Assembly: GCA_030248065.1 (NCBI GenBank)
Contig: JASAMV010004010.1
Span: 53,831-117,830, forward strand
Source: Rhynchonema sp. JSB1_4
Lineage: Eukaryota; Nematoda; Chromadorea; Monhysterida; Xyalidae
DNA: 64,000 nt
Direction of reading: 5' to 3'
Below are positions 1 through 11,695 of the stretch, piece after piece. Positions within the stretch are counted from its first letter, which is position 1; every line of letters starts with the position of its first letter. A program made the position numbers and the translations under genes. The notes under the pieces are model-generated. The model was not told the DNA's origin and searched no databases. It saw only the letters and a list, made by a program, of their open reading frames with translations.

Positions 1-314
1 GGCTGCCGTGTGATCCTTTGCCTGCTCGAAATGTTCGCGGCTCTGTAACTTGGGTTTGGTAATCCAGAAATCATAAAGATCAATGCTGTGGTTCGGTACT
101 CATTATGATCGTCTCTGTCTCTGAGTTTGCATAAAATCTGAATCTGATGTTGTGATTGAATTCCCGAATTTCAGTACTCAATTGTTGTCGTGTCATTGCG
201 TTCACACCGCGTGAACGTTTATTCTCTTGCTGGAAACCTCTGCCACTTGGGTTTTAAATCTATGTGTGATTTTAGCGTTACATGTAAGAGGTTTAACTGA
301 CATCGATATCACAG

Positions 315-793
315 TTGGTACAGCCTCCAGTCGATGGGAGGATGGCCGAGCGCGCATTGCAGCTGAAAGACGAAACCAAAGCTGCCGGACCTTTGGGCGG
401 TGCGCTTTTTTAATTTTGTACAATGTACATTTTGTTATTTTATCTCCGCCTGAACGTTTTAGTCACGATCAATGACAGCGAAGACTCTGTGGAGGTCATC
501 GTCGTAATTCCTGGAGTGAAGAAACCGTTCCTGTGGTTGTTTGGCAAGAATACCACTATCGATCCCGATATTTTCTCGGAGAGGTTCGGATTCACTATCA
601 CTTGGTTTTTTTCAGTTTGCACCAGCTTCATAATATACTGTTTTATGGATCACAGCCCCAATGTTGCAGGTCTATACGTCTGCTGGTCGAAATTGAAAAA
701 TCAAACAATCGCACCGAATTATATCTGTACAAGGTGAAGCAATTGCCGGAGGCCATTCTGCCGCACAGTTGCAGCTATTGTGTTGAAAAGTAG
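315..793 (+). CDS. 3' end of an unrecognised gene (3 exons)
   Basis: Three exons join in one frame: 315-399, 463-583 and 616-793, ending at a TAG. Each junction has an AG acceptor and a GT donor, and the phases close (85, 121 and 178 nt). The predicted peptide is charged and has no signal or membrane segment. Segments include SVEVIVVIPGVKKPFLWLF and LVEIEKSNNRTELYLYKVK. I do not recognise the family. The gene probably begins upstream of the window. The TAG at 791-793 could instead be skipped by a GTAGGT donor at 789, which would extend the gene into the next block. A very weak resemblance to the WD40 part of Mediator subunit 16 was considered but cannot be supported by eye. Confidence 0.4.
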
Positions 794-1100
794 GTCTGGC
801 TTTCGTGTGGTTCAGGATTTTGAACACTGATTCTTTTCAGCAGACTTGGAATGCAAAATAATTTATGACAGGTTTTTCATCACCACGAGTTAACATCACC
901 ACGTTACTCGTGGTCCAGTGGACTTTAAACGTCATTTTAATATCTTGAAGGCCAAAAGAGGCTTCGAAAAGCGACGCGCCGCTATTGTTCCTGCCTGGTG
1001 ATAAGAATTCACGAATAATCACTCAAAAACCGCTGTGTAGGAACTAAAGTATAAACATTCCCAATTTGTGAAACGCTGATTCAATCCAAAACTTGTGCAG

Positions 1101-2734
1101 AAACAAAATCATCCTGACGCTGGTCAAGGCGACGCCGTGCAGCTGGAAGAACAGCCTGGACACGTACGGGTTGGACATTAGCACACCGACATCTGGGACC
1201 CCGCCGCCGCAGTCGTCATAGGTGGGGCTGCGGGTTGACCGTTTTAAATTATTTCGTTTTTTCCCTTTCTGTGGAATGTCTGTCAAACAAATTTTTTTGC
1301 TCTCACTTCGTGTCCATCTTTTCAGCCGCCGCCGTGCTCCCGTCCCGGCCCTGCAAAGAATAGTAGTCAACACTCGTTTTATGCACGTTTCTACTGTTTG
1401 CGTTTTATAACACACACTTCGGCTGTTGTGCTCAACTCTTTTCAAATTCTCTTTTTTGAACATTATTCTGCGAAATGTCTAATTCCGCAATCAGCCGCGC
1501 GTTATTTTCGTACGCGAGCACACGGGGATTTCATTCGGGGTGAGTTCGGTTCCCAGTAATGATTTGGTGTTGTGGTTTTCATACGATTAGTTCCAGTAAA
1601 ATTGAACGTTTTCAGCACGGCCAACAAGGATATCAAATCATCGAGCTCCAAGTCGTCAAAGCGCAAGGGACAAGCCGCGACCGTATCATCATCGAGTGGC
1701 ATACAAATGGTAAATTACTACGTTTCTTCGGCAAATGTTACGTTTCCGTTTTACAGTTGCGTTGAACATTTGGAAGCATTCTTCAGCTGCCCATCCCACT
1801 GCCGTGTGTTCCCATCAGACCACACCCGTTCGAACAATGTCAACATGCGTGTCGCATATTGCACGACTTTGCAGCACTGCACAACGCGCATGCAACACTC
1901 ACACCGTTCTATGTCTATGTGCATCGCGTCACACCACACTCACAGGTGAAATCGACAGTGGTATTGTTTGTTGGTAGTTTGGCTTTTTCAGAGTCACTCG
2001 GTGGGTGCATCAGATCAGTAGGTATTGCCGTGGGGACGTACTCAGCGGATGCTGTGTTTCAATAGTCTCTTGTTGTCGGGTTCGCCGTTGTGAGAGGCAT
2101 TGATTCGCTAAAATGCTGTTCTTGTATCTGCAGGCCATTCAACTGGTGAATATGGTCAGTCAATACATGGCGCCAAATCAGTTGGCTGATTTCTGTCAAT
2201 TGATCGCCAAATCTGACAACGATCTATTGACCAGCGAGCATACGATGTCGATTGATCGCAATCTATTGGCCAAATTGCAACAATTGTGCCGAACGATCGG
2301 CAACGAAGTGTTGCGTGCGCTGGGCATGCAAGTGGATGGACAGGTGGCTTGGCTTCATTCACAAATTGGGGTAAATATCCTGGTGGAGATGAGCATAACT
2401 ATACTTCTCTTTATTTCGCTACCTATTTTAGGCTCACGTGAAGCCCACGAAGACCGCAAAAACGGAACCAAAAACCGAGCCCTGCTCAGAATTGGATTTG
2501 GATTCAATCATGGATGATCAAAAACCGTTGTCGATTGACAGTCAGCCAATATCGATTGGCCCTGTTGCAGTCCGAATATACAACGCACCACAGCCGCAGG
2601 TGGGATTTAGTCTTGTGATTCAAATAATTTTTGTTGACTCGTTCGACAAATGATTGGTGTTACAGTGTTCCTTTATTAAACGTTTGCCTGTGACTGGCGT
2701 TCGCTTGGTGCTCTTTGAAACCCATCAATACTAA
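1101..2734 (+). CDS. Unrecognised helical protein gene, 3' part
   Basis: Probable exons are 1101-about 1215, 1616-1709, 1787-1945, 2134-2370, 2432-2599 and 2666-2734 (TAA at 2732-2734). The last four are multiples of three and join in phase 0. The product has a Ser/Lys-rich stretch (SSSSKSSKRKGQ), then a long predicted helical region containing AIQLVNMVSQYMAPNQLADF and LLAKLQQLCRTIGNEVLRAL. A Lys/Glu/Asp linker and a terminal KRLPVTGVRLVLFETHQY follow. The junctions before 1787 are uncertain. The stop lies only 30 bp before the ATG of the WD40 gene, so the two could be co-transcribed. An in-phase intron (donor near 2707, acceptor at 2788) could even fuse them. I do not recognise the family. 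Confidence 0.45.
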
Positions 2735-2764
2735 CAATATTGTGTCAAATCAAATGCACTCAAA

Positions 2765-5142
2765 ATGAACATCTATCCACGTGTGCAGCCCCATCTATTA
2801 CCCATCCATGGTCGTATAAGCACATTTGGTTCGTACGCTGCTGCGAGTTACGCCGATGCATCCGTGCACGTGTGGAGGATTGATCAGACTGCGCCGTCCT
2901 TGAGTACGCGAAAGGTGTGTGCTGTTTATTTATTCCTACTTTTGTTTTGTTTGTGGTTGTTTTGTATCATGCGGTGGTTTTGCTATTATATGATCTGTTG
3001 TTTTCGTGCCATTTCCACATTCCACATTGATTGCCAGAGCCAGGTTTGATACAGATACAGCCACCAGCGGATTCAGGTGGCCTTGGCCCCCCGTTTGACA
3101 AAAGTGGCCCCGAAGGAGGAGGGCGGAGGGGGCCACCATTTCGGAGACAAGAAGGAAAGAGGACCCCTAAAGTGCAGGATTTTCACTCTGATACATTTCA
3201 AAGATCCAGAACTGCGCGCTTTGCGCGCCAGATACATCCATTTTTTCATTAAATTCGATTGTCGAGCGTGCCAATATACGCTAGGCGCGCGTGGTCATAT
3301 TTCGTGTGGTACTGGGATTGGGCTTAAAATCGTTAAAATTTAGACAAGCACAGGGTAAAAACGACTTGTGAAAAGTCAAAGATGCACTGGATAAAAATCA
3401 CATTTGGGATTTGGTCTCCCTCGTATCCGCCACTGATACAGCCATGCATGAATGTTTCGATGCGCTTGTATAGCTCACATGATACTTTCGAATCTTGTAA
3501 TCCCACATTGGACTGAATACGTTTTAAAATCGCAACTACAATGACAAAGCATTTCTCAAACCCACTAAAACTTATGCAACCATTCTACTGCCGGTATTGT
3601 TGCAGAATTGTTCGCATTTGATGCTGCATCATCACCGTAGTTCGGTGTATGCCATACAATTTATATCAGAGGATGAAGCATCACTCGCGCGCTATGTCCT
3701 CACGTGCGGGCAGGTATGAGAAATTCATTTCTGGTTCCTGGGACGGAACTAATATTATTTGTTGCAAAATATCGATTTTGGTTTGCAGGACGGTTACCTT
3801 CATCTAAATGACTTGCAAATGGACGGCCAAATAATGGGAACTTGGATTGAGCCTTCGATTATCTGGGCAACAGGTAGCTGGGGCTTGAAATTTTGAATTT
3901 GCTGTTTTGTCAGTCCGAAGAAATGTGAATGAAAATACAATGAATGACTCGGTACTAAATAACCCTTGTCTTCGTTCTAGCTTTGCACCGTTCGCAGCCG
4001 TGGTTTGTGTCGTGCAGCAACGACCACGGTGTGCGGCTGTACAATTTGGAGCGAGCACAACCACTGAGACACGTGGTCGGGCATTGTGCACCTGTGCTCA
4101 GCGCTTGTTTGGATCCGACGCACAATTATAGGTTGGTTCGAACAGATGTTGAAAATTTTTTTAAATGTGCTATCTTAAGACAATAATTGGTAGTTACGTC
4201 AAGCAACTAACAACTATGCATTCCAGTCTTGTATCCGGCGACGCCAGCGGTCAGTTGCGGTTTTTCGATCTGCGAGACGCCCGACCGGCGGGAATGTTAA
4301 AGGCTGGTGAGTGTCACACATGATTGTCACACGTGCGCTACTATCCCTGACCCAGTTCCTGGGGGCTCCCCATAGGGTACACTTGATTACCCCAAACATG
4401 GTCTACCTGCCCCCGTATTTCCCCACCGGGTACACCTAAATCCCCAATTTTTGCCTAAACTGGGCGTTTTCGGCCTAAAAGAGGCATTTTAGACCCCAAG
4501 TAGGCATTCTTTTGTTCAAGTGTCCAAAACCGTCAGATGTACCTTTCACATAACTATTTTTTTTCAAAAAAAGGCAAAAATAGGTGAAATTAAAATACCG
4601 CGGCTACACACACTTATGGTAATTCCCTTACCCCCGCCGGACCAGGAGCTACCCTGCCCTGACCTCACCTTGCTAAATCAGGCACTGACGACATTGAGCA
4701 CGTGCTGCGGTCACATCATCATCTGTTGTTGTCCATTAACTGTCATTCGGAGCTGCGAGTCTGGGACGTGCGCGCGCTGGGCAAGGCACTGTTTGATGCA
4801 CGACCACTCGGACCAGACCAGATGCGAACCATGGATGCAATGGTGGTTGAGCACGACGGACTGGGAACTGGGCAGGTTGGCTGAAATTTTTGGAAATTCT
4901 GGCATGTAACCAATGATTTGTTGCGAATTCAGACAATATCAACTGACGGGTCGCGACAATGCACCGTACTGCTGACAGCTGACGACAGCGGTTGTGTACG
5001 ATGGCAGCCGATTGAGGGACAGGGTTCGAGTCTGCAGCTGGACAGACAATGCACGGTCTCGACCGAGACTGGCAGTACTGTCGGTGGACTGGTCGCTGTC
5101 AGGTACTTGCACGACCAGAAAACCGTGTGCGCGTTTGGCTGA
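2765..5142 (+). CDS. WD40-repeat protein, 325 aa
   Basis: Seven exons: 2765-2914, 3606-3713, 3789-3873, 3981-4131, 4227-4306, 4682-4875 and 4933-5142. They total 978 nt, the phases close, and the last codon is TGA. WD-type blades are visible: SYADASVHVWRID, CSNDHGVRLYNL, SLVSGDASGQLRFFDLRDAR, LLSINCHSELRVWDVRAL and LTADDSGCVRWQPI. These suit a single small beta-propeller acting as a scaffold. It is short for the family and has no other domain. The blade HLLLSINCHSELRVWDVR loosely recalls Nup43, but I cannot assign orthology. A hAT-like MITE sits in intron 1. The donors at 4132 (GTTGGT) and 4876 (GTTGGC) are of the unusual type frequent in this window. Confidence 0.82.
3055..3443. mobile_element. 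hAT-like MITE with exact 8-bp target duplication
   Basis: The element spans about 3063-3435 in intron 1 of the WD40 gene. It is flanked by identical ATACAGCC copies at 3055-3062 and 3436-3443. Its 3' end reads ATCCGCCACTG and its 5' end ACCAGCGGATTC, fitting degenerate CAGTGGCGGAT-type hAT ends. Part of its interior (3131-3200, TTTCGGAGACAAGAAGGAA) recurs at about 38567-38632. It has no coding capacity, so it would be non-autonomous. Confidence 0.72.
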
Positions 5143-5479
5143 ATGCCAATTGGCAGCGCTATGGCCTTGAGTTCTGGCTTCGTCTTTAGTTATTTTGCGA
5201 CGTGTCATAAATTTGATCCATCTTCTATCTACTTACTTGACATTTGCATTCTCTGAACTTGATGCATTAATTATCATGAACTGATGTGAGTTTATCGCGA
5301 TACACAAAGGTGTTCGGTTGTGTGATGTTTCATTCATTGGCTGCTTGACTGCACTTGTTGAGCTTGATGTTGTTGTACATACGCTGTGCAAAATGTTGAG
5401 TTTTTGTGGCATTAAAACACTAATCTTACGAATACTCCGCTAGTGCTTTGTACTTACTTTTCTAAGAAGCATATGCCTA
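5143..5479. other. Intergenic stretch without a gene
   Basis: This follows the WD40 stop and is AT-rich. I see no open frame or RNA gene. It carries one copy of the over-represented 9-mer GATGTTTCA at 5324-5332. Confidence 0.5.
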
Positions 5480-5762
5480 TTGGTCGCAAATTGACTATAT
5501 ACCTATGAGAACCCATCCAAAAATTCTGAATTGACCAGCCGGAAAATGTCATTGCGCTGCTTCACGAGATGCAGATAACCGTGCAGTAAACGGAATGTTT
5601 CACAGCTGCAGCAACGTGGTTGCTCTGCCTGTTTATTTTCAGATGAAAATATTTTGTCATAAATACAAATAGCACAGTGGCTAAGGGTGGTTACGGTTAG
5701 CCTGAAAATCATGTGGTTTTTGATGAGTTCTCACATACGTACGTAGTCTTTGTGCGACCAAA
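5480..5762. mobile_element. MITE, TTGGTCGCA family, copy 1
   Basis: The sequence begins TTGGTCGCAAATTGA, and its end is the inverted complement TTTGTGCGACCAA. The terminal inverted repeats continue inward for about 45 bp (CCTATGAGAACCCATCCAAA against the complement of TTTGATGAGTTCTCACATACG). There is no transposase frame. Two more copies lie in the window, at 5958 and 48189. Confidence 0.75.
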
Positions 5763-5957
5763 ACCTATGACATGTTTGTCTCAATCCATGCCATTTGGTA
5801 CTCTATCAGCACGGGCCTTGTGTGATTCGAGCTCATTGTATTTTTTGTAACGTCAAGTACCCCTTTTATGCGTCTCTTAATTTTTGCTTGGTATAATATG
5901 TACATAATTCTTATTCCGATAAACGTTTGTAATTATAATAACTGCAATTACGTGGTA

Positions 5958-6361
5958 TTGGTCGCACAATGACCGTATGAGAATCCATCCAAAATCACCT
6001 TAATTTTCAGGACTTGAAAAGTTCAACCACTGTGATACCTGTATTTCTTACAAAACATTTTCATGTGTAAATAAACCAGCAGATCAACCACGTTTTGAAC
6101 CACTGGAACATTTCGTTCACTGCATAATGCTGTGTGTGTGATTACACATTGCCGCGCAATGTCAATTTGAATTTTCTGGCTTGTTAATTCAGGAAACGTG
6201 GATGGATTCTCATACAGGCCGAAATTCTCGAAAGCGCAACCGCCACCCGGGTGTTTGCGGCACCAAATAAAGAGCGTAAGATAATCAAATACACTGTGGC
6301 GCAACCGTCCCCCCCCCGGTGACGGTGCGTTTTCGAGAAATGGGGCCATTGTGCGATCAAT
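5958..6361. mobile_element. MITE, TTGGTCGCA family, copy 2, with a nested inverted repeat
   Basis: It starts TTGGTCGCACAATGACCGTA and ends CATTGTGCGATCAA. The inner inverted pair is GTATGAGAATCCATCC at about 5977 against GGATGGATTCTCATAC at about 6201. Between that inner repeat and the right end lies a second inverted repeat at about 6224-6350 (ATTCTCGAAAGCGC against GCGTTTTCGAGAAAT). It looks like a small element inserted into the MITE. Confidence 0.65.
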
Positions 6362-6832
6362 ACTTTTGCTGTGTTGTGCACAACGACATCCCGTTCAAGC
6401 TGTGCTTCTGGAAAATATGGCAAAAATGCATTTTTGTTTTTATGCTGTGTGACTGATGCTTTCCAATGTCTGTCGAATTGGCTTTTACTTCTACCGCCAG
6501 TCTCAAATAAAGTTTGAGCACGTCCGAAGAGCGGATTGTGAACACACAGCGTCACATCGGCAACACACATGGAAACGCCAAGCGAAAAAATGGCCACGTT
6601 TTTATACAGTACCCATAGGGGTATGTTCACCTACAGTAACCAATGAACACGTCATTCAATTTATTTGAGAAGTTAGAAAAGGGTTGACAACACGATATAT
6701 ATTTCATTCTTGATTTTTCACAGTGGCAACGATATTTAAACATCAGCAAGCATCTAATTTTACGGATCGACATCTGACGAGAGCAGCAGTGTTCATCACT
6801 CCGATTTATCCAAACGAGCAAGTCTGACGAGT
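6362..6832. other. Upstream region of the scramblase gene
   Basis: This is AT-rich sequence between MITE copy 2 and the scramblase start codon. It should contain the promoter, but I recognise no TATA box or other element with confidence. The open frames here lack protein-like composition. Confidence 0.4.
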
Positions 6833-8979
6833 ATGGCAGACCCACTGAAGACTGCCATGGCCGCACCAAAGGAGCCCGAAGATGACAAAACGGCCAAATC
6901 GGTTTCTTTGTTTCTTCATATTTTTATCTGAAACCGAAATTATTTCTAACAGAAGCTGCTTGGCATTGCAGGAAGTCAAAAGTACAAAAAAGGACTCATC
7001 GAAATCGGTTCGTGGGTTACGTTTTGTGAACGATTACGGTGTTATGTGGCAGTCCTAAAATGGGCCCTATATGCGCATATGATCTGTAAACTTGTCATCA
7101 CATCTGTAATGGTGATAAGCAGGGGTTTTTGCTATGTATTTTACTAGTTCCTTGAGCCAGTAAGAAGTTGACATAAAGCCAGCAGACTTTGGCAAATGAG
7201 CCAGTGTTGAGCCAGGCGGTGAGCAGATAAACGCGGAATGCGGAAATTGGTTAGCAGATAAACGCGGAATGGCAGATTTCTGCATTCCGCATTCCGCGTT
7301 TATCTGCTAACCTTTGCGGAATGGTGCGTGCTTGGGTGACGATGACAACTTCCAGCGTGCTGACCTCAAAATGTTGCGTGTTAACGCAAACAGCAACTGA
7401 GAGGTTTGACCAAAAGCATAAATTTACTTGCAGAAATGCAGAATTCCGCAAAGGTTAGCAGATAAACGCGGAATGCGGAATGCAGAATTCTGCCATTCCG
7501 CGTTTATCTGCTCACAGCCCCAGTAGAATTTGACGAGAGCCAGCACCTAAAACGTAAGAATGAGCCAGTCGGTAGATTTTGAGCAAATGAGCCAGGGGGT
7601 CATTTTGAACAAAACCTGCTCAACTTCCAATAAGAAACAGTTGCTTTCTTTCAGAAACAAGACAGTGTGAAGAAGTCCAAGTCGATCAAGACGGCAGTGC
7701 AGCAGCAGCCGGGTGCGGGAGGGGGCGCAGTTGGTGGGGGTGAGGGCCTCGACGCACTCAAGGACGTCGACTATGTCAAGATCAGGTCGCGGATCAGGAA
7801 GTGCCCATGCAGTCAGTGACCTGCCTTCAATTACACTCTAAATAGTGACCCAAGATCCGCGTATTTGCAGCTATGTGCTGCATGTGCTGCATCGAGGTCG
7901 AGAACGAGTACCAAATCCAGACCAAGACCGGGACGCCGTTGCTCAGCGCCACAGAACGTTTGTACATATCACCCATAATCTGCTATTATTTTTGTCTCAC
8001 TGGTTCAATGTTTTGAAAATTTATGACTTCGTTGCGATTTTGCTTCTACGTTGCAGAGAGCCCATTGTGGTGCCGCTGCTGCTTCGGTATCGATCGACAG
8101 GCCGAATTCGACTTCCTGGTAAAAAAAATCAATAAAAATCTATTTTGTTCATTGACTTCGATTGATCTCAATATCGCGCGCAAATTGACTTCGTTGACTA
8201 TAGGACGCGAAAGGCAACAAAGTGGCGACCGTGAAACGACCGTGCAAATGCGCGCCACACGCGTGCTGTGGCTGCTGCCATGTGTTGATGCCGCAGGTCA
8301 GGCAGACCAATCAATCAATGAATCAAATCGATCAATCGATTATTGATTATTTATTGCAGTCGTTGACGGTCGAAGGCCCAAATGGTGCCACTCTCGGCAA
8401 CGTGATGTTCCGTCGTTTCAACCACGTCGGCCAGCAAATGTTCTATGTGACCGATCCTGGTGGACTGAGTCTGTACACGGTACATTGCCCATTGAAACAT
8501 CTGTTATATTGACAGAATCGTTGCTGAAAGTGTTTGTTTTGCAGTTGGAAGGCGACTGCGGTTGCTGCAATCAGTGGTACCAGGGCTGCTGCATTCCGTG
8601 CAAGATACAGCCAGGTTTTGAAGTCAGTTCTTGATCAAATTAATGTAGTAAGTACATCAATCGATCAATCAATATTTTGTTCGATTTCAGATCAAGAAAG
8701 GCCAGGGCAATGGCGAAACGATCGGCGAGGTGGCGCACGGCGGCTGTCCGATTCATGTGAGAACATCAAAATCATTGTTTTGACAGTATCTTCATACAAT
8801 CACGTCTGTTTTTTTGTCAGGGTCCGAAACAACCGGAAGGTCTGCCCCCGAAGGATCCCTACTACGTGACGTTCCCGGCCGACTTGGACCCGAGCCACAA
8901 AATGCTGCTCATCGCTGCTACGATTCTTGCCGTTGGTTTACCTTGTTTTTTATTTTTACGCTATAGAAATAATAACTAA
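6833..8979 (+). CDS. Phospholipid scramblase family protein
   Basis: Probable exons: 6833-6901, 6972-7007, 7655-7785, 7871-7957, 8057-8118, 8204-8296, 8360-8479, 8545-8622, 8691-8756 and 8821-8979 (TAA). The family pattern is clear. A low-complexity Lys/Gln/Gly N-terminus leads to LDALKDVDYVKI. Then come a Cys cluster (MCCMCCIEVENEYQI), SPLWCRCCFGIDRQAEFDF, KRPCKCAPHACCGCC and GDCGCCNQWYQGCCIPCKI. The C-terminus is YYVTFPADLDPSHKMLLIAA followed by a hydrophobic membrane helix. Scramblases are single-pass membrane proteins linked to Ca2+-dependent lipid movement and often palmitoylated at Cys clusters. I see no obvious EF-hand-like Ca2+ loop. The junction between exons 3 and 4 does not close in phase with standard GT-AG sites. 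Confidence 0.85.
7221..7513. mobile_element. Foldback element in a scramblase intron
   Basis: Long inverted repeats carry the core GCAGATAAACGCGGAATG, which recurs at 7222, 7253 and 7457. Its complement CATTCCGCGTTTATCTGC lies at about 7290 and 7495. The arms enclose about 110 bp. The flanks hold many GAGCCAG-type repeats (7155-7215 and 7534-7600), as if the element landed in a repetitive tract. The whole unit lies in the intron at 7008-7654. Confidence 0.7.
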
Positions 8980-10822
8980 ATCGATTTGAGGACTACAATT
9001 TCTTCGAGCGTCAAAGTGTGACTGGAGACGAACCGAAACAATAAAGACAATCCCATCAATCGAACAAACTGTAATTATACCATTGATAGGACCATGATTT
9101 CCAAATGATTTTATCAAGAAAATCCGCAGCAAAGGTTTATGTAATAATCGTAGGTAAAATGATATGGCTATTGTCAGACAAGATTCAACGATTAACGAAA
9201 GGGCTCAACAATTTTATTTTCGGTAGTTGTAAAATGTACTTCCATTCATCAAAAAGGGTGCTTTAATAATTTTTGCGTTGGTTTAAATGAGGTAAAGTCC
9301 AACAATTCTGAACCTACGTCAAAATTTCTCGAATATTGAGCCGCTCAATGCTCAGGCGATATTTTTGAGATGAGTTCTGATAATAATGCACAATTTGATG
9401 CGCTGATGTATTTGATGACGGAGTGAATAAATGATACTGATTTACGTGGACCCAATTTTTTTAAACTTAGATGTTCCAATGACCCGAGAGACGACTGTAT
9501 TTGACAAACATTAGTTGACGTTGTGCCAAGCAATGGACCTCAGGACGTCGATACCGTGTGGCCTGATCTGTATCATGCTTTGATCCACCAAGTCCAACTT
9601 ATCAGCTACATATCATATACCTAGCACCTGGGCCGTTGCAGATCGCAATCCTAACCTTTTGATTGGTTTTACATTCCATTGTGTTCACAAACCATTGCAC
9701 TACAGGCAAACAAAAGAGCACATTGATACCATTCCTCAGCATCACAATGACTCCTCATTAATGTCAGGAAGTCAGGGTGCGTTTCGATAGTTGTTCATTA
9801 GTTTGAGCTCCTTTATCAATTATTACTTCCGTGATCTCCGTAATACGCCGCCTACACGTCATCAAACCATAATAGTGTTACCGTTACCTACATAGGTATG
9901 GGAAAGACTGAAGGTCTGTATGCCCTGCATGGTTGGTCAGAAACAAGGAAGCGAGTAGGCGACCTAATGGTGATAAACGGAAGAGTAAACTAATAAATCA
10001 AATCACGCCAAGATGCACATGGAAATAATAATAAGCATGATTCAGTTGATCAAGACCGCCCCGCACCATTTGCGCCTATAAAGAAGTTTCAAGTGAGGTT
10101 TGAGACGATGTCACAGCATAAGCACCCAGTGGCCAGTGGCGGAGCTGGGATTTCAGCACAGGATGCACGTCGTGCTTGTTCCATTTCTGTTGCCCACTCG
10201 CTGCGCTCGAATTTTGTCCACCGCGACTGTAAAAATAATAATTGGAGGAATACGCACGAGAATTTTTTGCGTGCGATTTGAAGTGCAATCGAGTGAAAAC
10301 CGTGCGATTCGGACTTACGGTACTGTGGTCAAATCAAATCGTCAAATCACTTTTATTATTTCTGGCGTTCATTTGGGGCCCATGTATTATTGCTTTATTT
10401 GACGACAAGATTTGACGACTTCATTAACGACAGTACTGTTAGCCGCGATTCGGAGGCTTGAACCATCCTCGGCTTGGTGGTCAGCTTGCCGGAGAAACAA
10501 AACCTCAATCCCCCCCTCATATTTAGCGACATACGCAAACAAAAATGCCTGTAAGTGGTGCAGTATTGCCCCCTATGTAGCTCCCCTTGAGCACAAAAAA
10601 AAAAAAAAAAACCAGGGCGCTGAGCTGAAACTATGTTGGGTGTGCAAGCGCGCACGTGTTTGTTCCCAGCTCCGCTCCTGTGAGCCCTGTAAGTCTTACA
10701 CTAATTAGCACTATTATGTCGAAAGCAAAGCTTGGAGTTTCAGTTCTGGTAAGTTGAAGAAGCATACTGTAAACGTTTTTAGTTTCGAGTCGAGCAAAAA
10801 TAATAAGTCAGGGGTTCATGGA
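8980..10822. other. Intergenic region without a supportable gene
   Basis: I find no protein-like frame here. An A18 run lies at about 10597. A short segment at about 10385-10420 (GTATTATTGCTTT followed by GATTTGACGAC) recurs at about 48815-48865, which indicates a dispersed repeat. Confidence 0.45.
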
Positions 10823-11244
10823 TATAGGGTTCGAACGGGATCCCAATCCCGATCCCGAATTCGGGATTCCGAGGGTTTTCTGATCCCGATCCCGATCATG
10901 AATCCCGACTTATTTTGTGCAAAATCCCGAATTGCGAAAATTTCTGCCAGTGCAAATAATACATTGAATAACATGAATTTCTTGGAGAATAATTTCCAAT
11001 TTAGGTCAGTTTTGAACGGTGAAGCATTGAGATCTCTTAAGTCCTGTGCATCCCAGTTATCCCGTACATCTCTTGCTATAAGCGCACGCATACGCATAGA
11101 TTGAGCAAAAAACGTATGTAGTTATTGAAGTAAAAAACTCAATCCCAAATCCCGAAAATATCAATACTAATTCCGAATCCCGATCCGAGAGAGTTAATCC
11201 CCATCCGATCCCGATCCCGAGAGCTCAATCCCGTTCGATCCCTA
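10823..11244. mobile_element. hAT-like MITE with CCCGAT hexamer-rich ends
   Basis: The terminal repeats are TAGGGTTCGAACGGGAT at 10825 and ATCCCGTTCGATCCCTA at the 3' end. They are flanked by TTCATGGA (10815-10822) and TTCATGTA (11245-11252), a probable 8-bp target duplication with one mismatch. Inside each end the hexamer ATCCCG is repeated many times. A TAGGG-type end with an 8-bp duplication fits hAT. No transposase is present. Confidence 0.68.
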
Positions 11245-11695
11245 TTCATGTACAATTCAATTTACCAGGCCATATTGACGATTGGGAGCGTGGCTCGGGA
11301 CAAAGGCGATTCCCACCAATCACCACCAGTCTTTGAAGGATGTTACTCCCCTTCTTGCTCCTCCTACTTTCCAACTGCATGCATTCCTACGGTTTTTGTG
11401 TTAAACCACCAGCGGTGAAGTGCTTTGACTAATCAGGCACGCTTACTCGGTCGATCAATTTGGCACTCATCTGCTGCGACACTGCGAATAGCTTATTCCC
11501 GAAAGCACTTGAGGTGGAGGCCAACTCATGTAACACAAGAAACTAGATTGGCCATGCTTTCGAACACAATGCCAAAAGTTTCTCCACGTGTGACGACTGC
11601 CGAGGTCTGGCCTCTCCCTTGTGTGTATCTCCCTTTACAACACAGAATTTTGGGGACCACTTGTGTCAACTACACGCAATTAGTAGAATTTTCAG

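Noticed and set aside
1044..1463. 139-aa minus-strand frame
   Set aside because: The plus strand over 1101-1215 gives a protein-like segment continuous with plus-strand exons. The minus frame has low-complexity basic sequence upstream.
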